From: a virus
Strand: one strand, 5' to 3'
DNA length: 21,080 bases
IMG/VR virus record: IMGVR_UViG_3300042691_013558
Coordinates: 1 to 21,080 of that record
Below are positions 14,101 to 21,080 of this stretch, one piece after another. Position 1 is the first letter of the stretch, and every line of letters begins with the position of its first letter. Under the pieces are notes generated by a model. It did not search any database. It was not told the origin of the DNA and was given only the letters and a program-made list of their open reading frames with translations. Made by a program: the position numbers and the translations under genes.

Positions 14101-15531
14101 ATTCCAATCGGAGAAGATAATAACTTGCTATTGGAAGATGGTGGTCGCTTCTTGAAGCAACAGCAACTATCCAAGCCTGCACCAAGTATGCGTATATTGC
14201 AGTCTGAAATGCTGCCTCCAGTTATTATACCAGAATTGCCATTAAACACAATTCACTTACTGGAGATGTCACCATCATTATTTAAAGAGATTGTGTTTGG
14301 TTTACATTCTAAAGTGAATATGGGGTATTCTGATGGCGATCTTCTTCTTGAAGACGACAGCGGAAAACTTCTATATGAAGATGGTAGCAGTATCAGTGAC
14401 AGACAGTCTTATCCAAATATTCCTAACGACAAATCAGTTGCCAACATAGTTGTTGAGGTGGTTCCAGGTAACGTTGAATTAGACAATCTACTGCTTGAGA
14501 ATGGTGAGTTCTTTTTAGTGGAAGACAGATACAAGGCTGGTGTAAATATTAACACTACTATCAATTCTGCTTTGGCTGGTACTAGAACAATTACTGGAAG
14601 TGCACCTAGAGCGCAGTGGACCAATGAGTTAACTACTGGTATGGTTATTAAAGAAGGTATTCAGTTTACGTTCACGCAGTTGTATGGCTTTGGAACTGGC
14701 GTAGTTACTGCTGTAGACTTTAATTTAGACCCAGTAACCTTTACTATCGAGTTAGATTCTCCACTACCGCAAACTCGTGCTACTACAGACTTTGTTAGTT
14801 TAGAATTCCGTCTGCCGAATTACAAGATACAAACCGATCATCAGTCTCAGTTCTTGTATAGATCAAACTTCTCATCATCGATAATGCCAATGGTCAGCGT
14901 AAATCCTATCACTGGAGAACAAACCACAGAAAAGATGGAAGTTCGTGTCCAGTCAAGAGCTGGATTTAAACCGAATGGAACAAGTATGTCGTTCCTAGAG
15001 CAAAGAAAATTCGGCTTTGCTCCATATGTTTATGGCACTAAGGGATCTATATCTTTAGTTCCAGGTAATACCTATATTGGCGTATCTTGGGAATCTTCTA
15101 CTGAAGTTTTGACAAAGCAGGTTCTAAACAATGCAGGTAAGGCATATGAGGTTGTCGTTGCTGGCACCACGGGTGTAGTTGCCCCGACCCATACCACAGG
15201 TTCTTTGGTAAATGGTACTGCAGAATTACAATACATTGGACCAGCGAAACTAAATAAACAATACCCATCTGGCTTTACAGGCGCATGGGATGACCAGTAC
15301 CCTAATCCTAACAGGGCGTACTGGAACAACGAAGGCTTGTTACTAGAAAGTGGCGATTCGTTGTTGAATGAGAGCAATGATGCTCATCTGTTAGAATTTA
15401 TGGAATCTTCTGGCGACACGCAAATCAAAGATTTTGCCCATGTTACCATTTATGACATCATAAATAGAAAGAATAAGAAAACTAATTTCGCAGTGGGTTC
15501 ATACATAGAAATCCTGAAATCTGCTGCATAA
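11116..15531 (+). CDS. 7: Large baseplate wedge protein, gp7-like, with internal repeats
   Basis: This 1471-residue protein occupies the gp7 slot between gp6 and gp8 (T4 gp7 is 1032 aa). Its first about 110 residues (LPEFVREDHPYFINFLEAYY, then a KELYLAKGTPKSYELLFRLM helix) resemble the late part of T4 gp7, where a FEAFCEAYIQYLSDGYG stretch and a STKGIEASYKFLFKVLYNEE helix occur. A later piece with YSYVIRIGQSVKNYRDAVKK and LHPVG (about 790-816) resembles the T4 segment around FVHPVGFGF. The T4 N-terminal half appears to be missing. Beta-rich sequence fills the gap and the C-terminal half, with nine LLLEDG-type repeats and three GTTG-APTH modules. Gp7 links wedge subunits in T4. The gp7 assignment rests on position and remembered segments. 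Confidence 0.75.
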   Translation: MAKVKAKVSAVVGKQLPEFVREDHPYFINFLEAYYEWLETNYRLRDLENLASADSTLDEYVEYFANQFMALMPKTTLGDRRLMLQHAKELYLAKGTPKSYELLFRLMFNEVPQQIYYPKVDMLRASDGKWDQSTIMRGYDVLGDSFNIVGQLVFQDSTGFGDVGAQARVESVIKYNVGTRLVTEITLSAPSIIGEFQSNQIVRGTSTVDGTQVSVLLIPIVNNITVTNKGKYYDTGFPINVDEGSGVDFAGEISTVSTGSVDHIHVVDGGDGHYVGQPILFNNNNAGFGGTSSVDSAIAEVSEVDYGSILLESAVRFTPLAFVTTGQELAFKGRQYRVTANGTLGSTGPVHTYGTYGNGTAFLKYVGKPSSNLTNENGTKTSLEQFRIYRTDANDNYNFSTPPVTNNLYGSIKAVRMINKGKHYNSLPQVFVMTDFITSIFSQANSNIVTVTTEFTHELIEGQQIIINGSVNRIVDGTFNVNSIVNSYTFTYRSSQVFGIVGTLAAPNKKQTLYADKSINVGAQRKQGTVKLIATSNEIGAVSKAIINNFGYYYDTAKLSATAPLLVDNINGSFVVGETVSLAPQSLATELYGNELLLENGDKFLIESQSSASGTFSSYTAATNLVKLFPASARQAILMEDGSGNLLTEEFSSFTVGSAWTPLTEKKIGDIVNYNGVVYEVITLGTTGNVAPTHIRGIETNGGLKLMVVSGALSSARNTLVGERSGVFTKNSVLIGNTSNATARIVDSGVAGVVARIGAVGVNTGNFTNSDGKISDGSKKLQDSFYYQDYSYVIRIGQSVKNYRDAVKKLLHPVGVALFGEVSLTNQVQALMRLMNQEKAILSNIINLNLNVQTLAIGNWQYPSNRLLIENSDKLATIELEGGIRVAITLEDNNNLLFEDGSIFVTEQSGEEGRSLLTETGYKFVAEDQQSIFFPEHILSETYGFFRMENDDTHAKSRNPDVRKEQWIISLEDFVPSFVDADVLKLEDALEDGDGIPIGEDNNLLLEDGGRFLKQQQLSKPAPSMRILQSEMLPPVIIPELPLNTIHLLEMSPSLFKEIVFGLHSKVNMGYSDGDLLLEDDSGKLLYEDGSSISDRQSYPNIPNDKSVANIVVEVVPGNVELDNLLLENGEFFLVEDRYKAGVNINTTINSALAGTRTITGSAPRAQWTNELTTGMVIKEGIQFTFTQLYGFGTGVVTAVDFNLDPVTFTIELDSPLPQTRATTDFVSLEFRLPNYKIQTDHQSQFLYRSNFSSSIMPMVSVNPITGEQTTEKMEVRVQSRAGFKPNGTSMSFLEQRKFGFAPYVYGTKGSISLVPGNTYIGVSWESSTEVLTKQVLNNAGKAYEVVVAGTTGVVAPTHTTGSLVNGTAELQYIGPAKLNKQYPSGFTGAWDDQYPNPNRAYWNNEGLLLESGDSLLNESNDAHLLEFMESSGDTQIKDFAHVTIYDIINRKNKKTNFAVGSYIEILKSAA
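12106..15243 (+). repeat. Three copies of a GTTG-APTH module in the gp7-like protein
   Basis: A module of about 35-40 residues, Y-x-V-...-G-T-T/L-G-x-x-x-P-T/V-H-...-G-...-N-G-x-x-x-L-x-Y/V-x-G, occurs at residues about 332-368, 676-709 and 1338-1376. The second and third share YEV and GTTG with APTH; the first is diverged (TLGSTGPVHTYG). Similar modules are common in phage fibre and baseplate proteins. Bases between the copies belong to unrelated parts of the same gene. Confidence 0.6.
12901..15366 (+). repeat. Nine LLLEDG-type coding repeats in the gp7-like protein
   Basis: The translated motif L-L-L/I/F-E-D/N-x-(G/S)-x-x-x-L/F-x-x-E recurs near residues 596 (LLLENGDKFLIE), 637 (ILMEDGSGNLLTEE), 867 (LLIENSDKL), 896 (LLFEDGSIFVTE), 917 (SLLTETGYKFVAED), 1004 (LLLEDGGRFLK), 1076 (LLLEDDSGKLLYEDG), 1125 (LLLENGEFFLVED) and 1408 (LLLESGDSLLNE). 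Each spans 12-15 residues and looks like a beta-hairpin with an acidic turn. Spacing is irregular, so this is a dispersed motif, not a tandem array. Confidence 0.75.
15459..15466 (+). promoter_or_regulatory. 8: Candidate late promoter for gp8
   Basis: CATAAATA fits NATAAATA and lies inside the 3' end of the gp7-like gene, 91 bases before the gp8 start codon, leaving space for a leader. It also encodes ordinary residues, so a chance match is possible. Confidence 0.35.
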
Positions 15532-15546
15532 ACCAAGAAAAGAAAT

Positions 15547-15551
15547 AGGAG
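15547..15551 (+). promoter_or_regulatory. 8: Ribosome binding site supporting the GTG start of gp8
   Basis: AGGAG lies 6 bases before the GTG at 15558-15560 in the 26-base gap after the gp7-like gene. The GTG gives the family-typical N-terminus. Confidence 0.55.
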
Positions 15552-15557
15552 ACACAA

Positions 15558-16985
15558 GTGGCTGCAATTATTACAAATAAATTCCGCATTCATAATGCGC
15601 AGTCGTTCAAAGAAGGGTTCTCAGAAGGCGCAGATACTAAGATTTATCTGGGCATCGGAAGACCACAATCATGGGCGAATGAAAACTCACCAGATACACC
15701 TTACGACACAGTAGGCGATGAGTATTACAACTGGGACGATATGCTTGCTTTAAAACGCATTCAGTCTACAGATGTTTCACTAGCTGTTGTTCGTCGTAAC
15801 TGGGTTTCTGGTAAATTCTATGACATCTATCGTCATGACTATAATGGTATCACAACTGGCGTAAACTTGGACTCTGGCGCAGCGACTGCACCTGCATCTT
15901 TGTTTGATGCTAACTTCTACGTTATTACTGACGAATACAACATTTACAAATGTATTCGTAACATTAACCCAGCCACTGGTTTGGTAATTCCTTCTACGGC
16001 AAAACCAACTGGTACATCTACTGCTGTTATTACAACTTCTGACGGTTACGTTTGGAAGTATATGTACACTGTTGCTCCAGCTGACGTTTTGAAGTTCGTG
16101 TCTACAGACTTTGTTCCAATTAAAACATTGGGTACCAGTCCAGGATCTACCGATGCATATTACAATCAGTTCTTGATTGAGCAAGCTGCTGTTGATGGTT
16201 CTATTGAAAATATTGTCGTCACTAACTTTGGTAATAATTACACAGCTGAGCAAGGTCCTGTCAACGTTACTATTAGTGGTGACGGCACTGGTGCCACAGC
16301 AACTGTAACTAGAGACTCCAATAACCGTATCGTTCGTGTCAACATTGGCGAAAAGGGCACTGGTTACACATGGGCACGCATCACAATTGGACCACCAGCT
16401 ACTGGTAGCAATAATGCTACCGCAGAGGCTATTATCTCTCCAAAAGGTGGGCATGGTAAAGACGCTGTTGAAGAACTAGGTGGATTCTACGTTATGATGA
16501 ACGTTCGTTTAGAATATGATGATGGCGCTGGCGACTTCCCTATCGATAACGACTACCGTCGTATCTGTTTGATTCGTGATCCATTTAACTTTGGTACTAC
16601 CGTTGTATCTTCTTCACAAACTTTGCTTTCAAATAGAACTGCTAGTTACACTGCAACAAGTGGAACGTTTTCTATTGATGAAGAAATTTCTGGTGGAACT
16701 ACTGGTGCTAAAGGTCGTATCGTTTCATTGAACACTGGTTCTACACCGAAAACCCTACGTTATATCCAAACTAAGAGTGACGCAAATTCTACAACTACTG
16801 GTCGTTTGTTCCAAGTTGCCGAAACTATAACTGGTTCTGTTAGCGGAGCAACAGGTACTATTACTGCTATCGCTGATCCAGATGTGGTTGCTGACAGTGG
16901 TGATATTATCTACGTTGAAAACCGTCGTCCTATTAACCGTGCTGGTGACCAGATCGAAGACATCAAGATCATTGTTGAAATGTAA
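15558..16985 (+). CDS. 8: Baseplate wedge protein gp8, enlarged
   Basis: The 475-residue product starts at GTG. Its N-terminus (ITNKFRIHNAQSFKEGFSEG) and the following YLGIGRPQSWANENSPDTPY (about 30-49) are typical of gp8 of T4 relatives, as is the GGHGKDAVEELGGFYVMMNV block (about 298-317) followed by DYRRICLIRDPFNFG. T4 gp8 has 334 residues. The extra length lies in a beta-rich insert around 220-290 with Gly-rich turns (SGDGTGATATV, GEKGTGYTWARITI), and in a later pair of similar repeats (about 361-392 and 418-438) sharing the pattern T-x-(E)-x-I-(S/T)-G-x-(T/S)-x-G-A-x-G. Gp8 dimers bind gp7 and gp10 in the T4 wedge. The gene follows the gp7-like gene by 26 bases. Confidence 0.88.
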   Translation: MAAIITNKFRIHNAQSFKEGFSEGADTKIYLGIGRPQSWANENSPDTPYDTVGDEYYNWDDMLALKRIQSTDVSLAVVRRNWVSGKFYDIYRHDYNGITTGVNLDSGAATAPASLFDANFYVITDEYNIYKCIRNINPATGLVIPSTAKPTGTSTAVITTSDGYVWKYMYTVAPADVLKFVSTDFVPIKTLGTSPGSTDAYYNQFLIEQAAVDGSIENIVVTNFGNNYTAEQGPVNVTISGDGTGATATVTRDSNNRIVRVNIGEKGTGYTWARITIGPPATGSNNATAEAIISPKGGHGKDAVEELGGFYVMMNVRLEYDDGAGDFPIDNDYRRICLIRDPFNFGTTVVSSSQTLLSNRTASYTATSGTFSIDEEISGGTTGAKGRIVSLNTGSTPKTLRYIQTKSDANSTTTGRLFQVAETITGSVSGATGTITAIADPDVVADSGDIIYVENRRPINRAGDQIEDIKIIVEM

Positions 16986-16993
16986 AATAAATA
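16986..16993 (+). promoter_or_regulatory. Candidate late promoter for the last structural gene
   Basis: AATAAATA directly follows the gp8 stop codon and lies 33 bases before the ATG at 17027. Motif, intergenic place and spacing all fit a T4-type late promoter, making this one of the better candidates in the window. Confidence 0.5.
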
Positions 16994-17026
16994 TTGTCAG
17001 TAGATCAATAACTAAGAGAAAACAGA

Positions 17027-20000
17027 ATGGCTATCAATTTTAACGTTGCACCGTATTATGATGATTTTAATGAAGATAACGATTATCTTCGTATCTTGTT
17101 CAGACCTGGATACGCTGTACAAGCACGTGAACTGACACAACTACAAACTATTCTACAAAAACAAGTGAGTCGTTTCGGCGACCACATATTTAAGAATGGT
17201 TCGTTGGTTGTCCCAGGTTCTGTTAACGTAGATAACCGTGTTCACTTTGCTAAGTTGGATAATGTTTATTTGACACAGACTGTAAGAAACTACCTACCAC
17301 AATTTGTTAATAAAATTGTTACTGGTGTTGAGTCTGGCGTCAAAGCTCTTGTTATTGATACCTCTGAGTGTGAATGCGTTGTTGATAATATTGATATCCC
17401 AACGCTTTACTTTAAAGTTGAAACTCCAGGTGGTGACGAAGGTACTGTAAAGCGTTTTATCCCAGGTGAAACTATCGTTGCTTATGCAGCTGATAATACT
17501 GTTGCCAACAACTATCGTCTTGTGACTGATCAAACTTCAGATCTTTTCGTTAATGTTAAGTCTTTTGGTGACAACGGTGTTTCTGCTACAACTTACGCAA
17601 ATAACTCAGTATCTGATGTACTTGGTTACGCTTTTGCCGTTGAGGTTGAAGCTGGTGTTTATTACATCGATGGTTATTTCGTTAAGAACCAAGAGATGCA
17701 CTTATACGTTGGACGCTTCACTACAACTCCATCGTTCCGTGTTGGTTTCCAAGTTACAGAATCTATTATAACTCCAGAAGAAGAACCAACGCTAGCAGAT
17801 AACTCACAGGGTTCAACTAACTACGCTGCTCCAGGTGCACACCGTTACAAGATCTCTGTATCTTTAGTTAAGTTACCACTAGATTCTACCGATGACATTC
17901 GTTTCATCGAATTGTTGCGTGTTGTTCAGGGTCGTGTTCAGAACAAGATTGAAAAAGCATCTTATGCTGAACTAGAAAAAACTTTGGCTCGTCGTACATA
18001 CGACCAGTCTGGTGATTATGAAGTAAACAAGTTCAAGCTAAATGCTCGTGAACATTTGAATACCAATGGTGATGGTGTTTACCCACCTACTCCAACTGAT
18101 TCTGTAATTGTTGCTGATCAAATTTATGGCGACGAGGATAAATTTGTTGTTGCTGTAGATCCAGGTAAAGCATATATCCAAGGTTTTGAAGTTGAAGTAA
18201 CAGCTACACAATTTATCCCATTCAACAAAGCCAGAGAAAACACTATCACTGGTGATGAGGGTGGTCACATTATTCGTGAAGAAGACTATCCAGTTGCAAC
18301 ACCAATCGGTAACTTTGTAACTGTAAACAATGTACACGGTTACCCAGACATTTCTACTTTCCAAACTGTATACCTCTACGACGTTCCACGTAAAACATTT
18401 AATGGTACTGCGTCAAGTACTACTTACGTTGACGGTACTCCACCAGCAATTGGTGACAAGGTCGGTACTGCTCGTGTTAAAGCATTCCAACTTAGCTCTG
18501 GCTCTTATGCCTCAGATGCTACACAATTCAAATTAGGTTTGTTTGATATTCAGATGGATATCGAACCAACTAGCGGTAATAGATATGACTTTTCCAAATA
18601 TGTTAAGTCCATTGCTGGCGCAACTACAGGAACTGATGTATTTACCTGCGACATCGTGGGCGAACGATATCAACTACTTGGTGCTGGTACTGTAACAAGT
18701 GGTAGCCCTAACGTTGCTGGTATTGGTACACTATTCACTGAACAAGTTAAAGAAGGTGATGTGCTTTATGTGGACGGCACTCAAGTGGGTGTAGTGCATC
18801 CAACTCTGGCAACTGGCGTTCCATCAAATATTGCGTTGGTGATGGCTGCTAACTATGTTGGTACAACTAGAACTGGTGTTCTATCAATATTCCGTGCACC
18901 TATTCAAGACGCACGTTATGATTCTCTAGTGTTCCCGTCTGCATTTAAAACATTAAAGACATTGCGTGGGCAAGATGCTGATGGTAATGATACCGTTAAG
19001 TCTAGCATTCAAACTGTTCGTCGTACCATTACCACTTCAACAAGTGAATCAGGTATTTGGAGTATTACGCTAACGAATCCTTCTGAATTCTTCCAGTCTG
19101 CACAAGACCTTTCTAACTATACTTTGTTTGCAACTAATGCCAAAACCTTTGTTAACTTAACTTCTAGCAACATTACATTAGATACTTCGTTACAAACTGT
19201 AACTATTTCTGCTTCTCTATCTAATAACACCCAATATACTCTTATTACAAGTATTTTACAACGTGGTGTTCCAGCTGGAGAAAAGACTAAGTCGCTGCAA
19301 TTAAATGAAGCAGCAACATTCACAGGAAGAAAGGTTGTCAATGAAGCAATCGTGACATTACCTCATGCTGACGTTCTACGTATCGTTGACATTCGTGTGA
19401 ATCCAGGTAACTATGACGCTTACATCGCTGCTAATTCCGTAAGTATTTTAGACAAATATGTCTTTGATGATGGACAACGTGTAAGCCATTATCAAGCTGC
19501 TTCTATTTCATTGTTACCTAACGTATCTCCACCTTCTGGTGCTATTCAAATTACATATGACTACTTTGAGCATACTGGCTCAGGTAACTACTTCTCTGTA
19601 GATTCATATGCTGGTGCAATAGCCAACGCTAATAATAACTTTACTTACGGTAGCATTCCTTCATTCCCAGTTCGTGGTACTGACGGCAAGACAACTACAA
19701 TTTATTTACATGACGTTTTAGACTATCGCCCAGTTATTAGCGGAACGAATACTTTCACTCCAGAGCTACCAAAGATCGGTGAAGATTTTAACACCAGTAT
19801 CGCTTACTATTTGCCACGTATTGACAAATTGGTTATCGACTCTACTGGTCGTTTCGTTGTTATCCAAGGTATTCCTGCAGCGCAACCTAAAGACCCACAA
19901 GACCCTAAAGAGGGTATGGTTCTTGCAACTATCGCCATCCCAGCGTTCACAAAATCATTTAGAGAGATTCGTATCTTTGGAAGAGACAATCGCCGTTACA

Positions 20001-21080
20001 CCATGCGTGATATCGGTGGTTTGGAAAAGCGTATTTCTAATCTTGAGTACTACGTTTCTCTAACATTGTTAGAGCAAGAAACTAGCACTCTAGCAATTAA
20101 GGATGGCGTCACAGGTCTTGACCGTTTCAAGAATGGTTTTATCGTTGATCAATTTACTGGACATGGTGTAGGTGATGTTAAAAACATTGACTACCGTATT
20201 GCTGTCGACTCAGCTAAGGGTGAGTTGCGCCCGATGCACTTTACCGATAACTTAGATATTGTTGAAGACGTTACATCATCTGACGAACGTTTTTCTAAGA
20301 GTTATCAAAAGACTGGCGACATTATTACTGTCCCATACACAACTTCGCTAACTGTATTCAACCCATATGGCACACGTACTATTGACGTTAACCCATATAA
20401 GGTTGCAGCGTTTAAAGGTGAAATTACTTTAGTCCCAGAAGGTGATAACTGGAAAGATACTGATCGTCGTCCAGACTTAGTTGTAACAGACGATAACAAC
20501 TTCGATGCTATTAAGTTTATGGCAGACACATTGGGTGTTACTGGTACTCAATGGGGCGCATGGCAAACTCAATGGACAGGTTCTTCAACTAGCACTTCAA
20601 ACTCGGAAAGTACATCTGGTTGGGTAACAACTGGATACCAAACAACAACGACAGTTGATACTGGCGTAACTTCTCGTACTGGTATACAGACTTCTCTACA
20701 GAGTAGCGTTAACCGAATCGACTATGGTGATAGAGTTGTAGACATCTCGTTTGCCGAGTTCATGAGAGCACGTCCAGTAACTTTCTTGGCACAAAACTTA
20801 AAGCCAATGACTAAGTTTTATGCATTCTTTGATGACGAGGCAGTAACTTCTGTTTGTCAACAGGCAGATGTATTTAAGTTGACACGTGCTTCTGGTGCAA
20901 CTTTTATGAAATTCGATTTAGAATCTGTTAGAAATCTTGTTGTTGCAACAGACTCTGCAAGAACATATCGATCTCAGGCTGAGCCAGCGTTTCAGATTGG
21001 TGACGTTATCACAAACAGTGTACATACTCCTGCAACAATTCAAACATTAACTCATATTGATGCCGCAGTAAACCCACTAG
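17027..21080 (+). CDS. Very large virion structural protein, 3' end outside window (DUF4815-like N-terminus)
   Basis: From the ATG at 17027 the frame stays open to the edge: at least 1351 codons with no stop. The N-terminus (PYYDDFNEDNDYLRILFRPG, then AVQARELTQLQTILQKQVSR and HIFKNGSLVVPG, within residues 8-64) has the DUF4815 look found on large tail proteins of T4-like marine phages. The middle is long and beta-rich. Near residue 983-1015 a short coiled coil (GGLEKRISNLEYYVSLTLLE) follows FGRDNRRYTMRDI. A Trp-rich GTQWGAWQTQW precedes a Ser/Thr-rich linker (about 1185-1225), and then comes ARPVTFLAQNLKPMTKFYAF with FFDD. Its place after gp8 is that of gp10 and the fibre genes in T4, so a peripheral baseplate or fibre-anchoring role is likely; the sequence does not recall T4 gp10. 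A AAGAGAA lies upstream of the ATG. Confidence 0.82.
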   Translation, partial: MAINFNVAPYYDDFNEDNDYLRILFRPGYAVQARELTQLQTILQKQVSRFGDHIFKNGSLVVPGSVNVDNRVHFAKLDNVYLTQTVRNYLPQFVNKIVTGVESGVKALVIDTSECECVVDNIDIPTLYFKVETPGGDEGTVKRFIPGETIVAYAADNTVANNYRLVTDQTSDLFVNVKSFGDNGVSATTYANNSVSDVLGYAFAVEVEAGVYYIDGYFVKNQEMHLYVGRFTTTPSFRVGFQVTESIITPEEEPTLADNSQGSTNYAAPGAHRYKISVSLVKLPLDSTDDIRFIELLRVVQGRVQNKIEKASYAELEKTLARRTYDQSGDYEVNKFKLNAREHLNTNGDGVYPPTPTDSVIVADQIYGDEDKFVVAVDPGKAYIQGFEVEVTATQFIPFNKARENTITGDEGGHIIREEDYPVATPIGNFVTVNNVHGYPDISTFQTVYLYDVPRKTFNGTASSTTYVDGTPPAIGDKVGTARVKAFQLSSGSYASDATQFKLGLFDIQMDIEPTSGNRYDFSKYVKSIAGATTGTDVFTCDIVGERYQLLGAGTVTSGSPNVAGIGTLFTEQVKEGDVLYVDGTQVGVVHPTLATGVPSNIALVMAANYVGTTRTGVLSIFRAPIQDARYDSLVFPSAFKTLKTLRGQDADGNDTVKSSIQTVRRTITTSTSESGIWSITLTNPSEFFQSAQDLSNYTLFATNAKTFVNLTSSNITLDTSLQTVTISASLSNNTQYTLITSILQRGVPAGEKTKSLQLNEAATFTGRKVVNEAIVTLPHADVLRIVDIRVNPGNYDAYIAANSVSILDKYVFDDGQRVSHYQAASISLLPNVSPPSGAIQITYDYFEHTGSGNYFSVDSYAGAIANANNNFTYGSIPSFPVRGTDGKTTTIYLHDVLDYRPVISGTNTFTPELPKIGEDFNTSIAYYLPRIDKLVIDSTGRFVVIQGIPAAQPKDPQDPKEGMVLATIAIPAFTKSFREIRIFGRDNRRYTMRDIGGLEKRISNLEYYVSLTLLEQETSTLAIKDGVTGLDRFKNGFIVDQFTGHGVGDVKNIDYRIAVDSAKGELRPMHFTDNLDIVEDVTSSDERFSKSYQKTGDIITVPYTTSLTVFNPYGTRTIDVNPYKVAAFKGEITLVPEGDNWKDTDRRPDLVVTDDNNFDAIKFMADTLGVTGTQWGAWQTQWTGSSTSTSNSESTSGWVTTGYQTTTTVDTGVTSRTGIQTSLQSSVNRIDYGDRVVDISFAEFMRARPVTFLAQNLKPMTKFYAFFDDEAVTSVCQQADVFKLTRASGATFMKFDLESVRNLVVATDSARTYRSQAEPAFQIGDVITNSVHTPATIQTLTHIDAAVNPL

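Noticed and set aside
11116-15531. Phase-variation or diversity-generating (DGR) target in the repeat-rich protein
   Set aside because: No reverse transcriptase or template repeat is present in the window, and the repeats are diverged amino-acid motifs without near-identical DNA copies.
15780-16454. Leftward open frame of 224 codons inside gp8
   Set aside because: It is fully antisense to gp8, and its product is a Cys/Ser/Asn-rich string without domain pattern. The sense strand has clear gp8 motifs across the same bases.
1-21080. Prophage or mobile-element boundaries, tRNA genes, CRISPR arrays, rho-independent terminators
   Set aside because: By eye I saw no integrase, tRNA cloverleaf, regularly spaced direct repeats, or GC-rich hairpin followed by a T run in the short intergenic gaps.

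Overview
The window is a stretch of a tailed-phage genome: the baseplate and tail-hub module of a contractile-tailed, T4-like myovirus. Protein sequences and gene order resemble the diverged marine ('exo-T-even', cyanophage/pelagiphage-like) T4 relatives more than coliphage T4 itself. All homology statements come from remembered T4-family sequences and visible motifs, not from a database search. The host cannot be read from the window. No integrase, tRNA, IS element or CRISPR array is visible. Genes are packed with overlaps or gaps of a few bases, so no gene-free stretch reaches even 100 bases.

Layout. A leftward block (about 1-2340, minus strand) reads, in order of transcription: gp4 head-completion protein with a nuclease-like core, a conserved 199-aa protein of unknown role, a tail-tube-fold protein resembling the gp54 tube initiator, a small membrane protein that is probably a holin, and the first codons of a further gene running off the left edge. 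A roughly 50-base divergent control region (2341-2392) carries candidate late promoters (NATAAATA type) facing rightward and a weaker one facing leftward.

The rightward block (2393 to the right edge) reads gp48 tube cap, gp53 wedge, gp27 hub, a very large gp5 spike, a 217-aa unknown, a PAAR spike tip, gp25, gp6, an enlarged repeat-bearing gp7-like protein, gp8, and a very large structural protein cut by the window edge. Further candidate late promoters precede gp8 and the last gene.

How the parts fit. In the T4 model gp27 and gp5 form the central hub, PAAR tips the needle, gp48 and gp54 cap the hub and nucleate the tube, and gp53, gp25, gp6, gp7 and gp8 build the six wedges. The most unusual gene is gp5: it has the expected OB-fold, a GH24 lysozyme and a beta-helix, and then, beyond the helix, an intact-looking M15-type zinc peptidase. 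One spike protein could thus attack both the glycan and the peptide parts of the cell wall. The gp7-like protein is also unusual: its start matches the late part of T4 gp7, and it carries nine LLLEDG-like repeats and three copies of a GTTG-APTH module.
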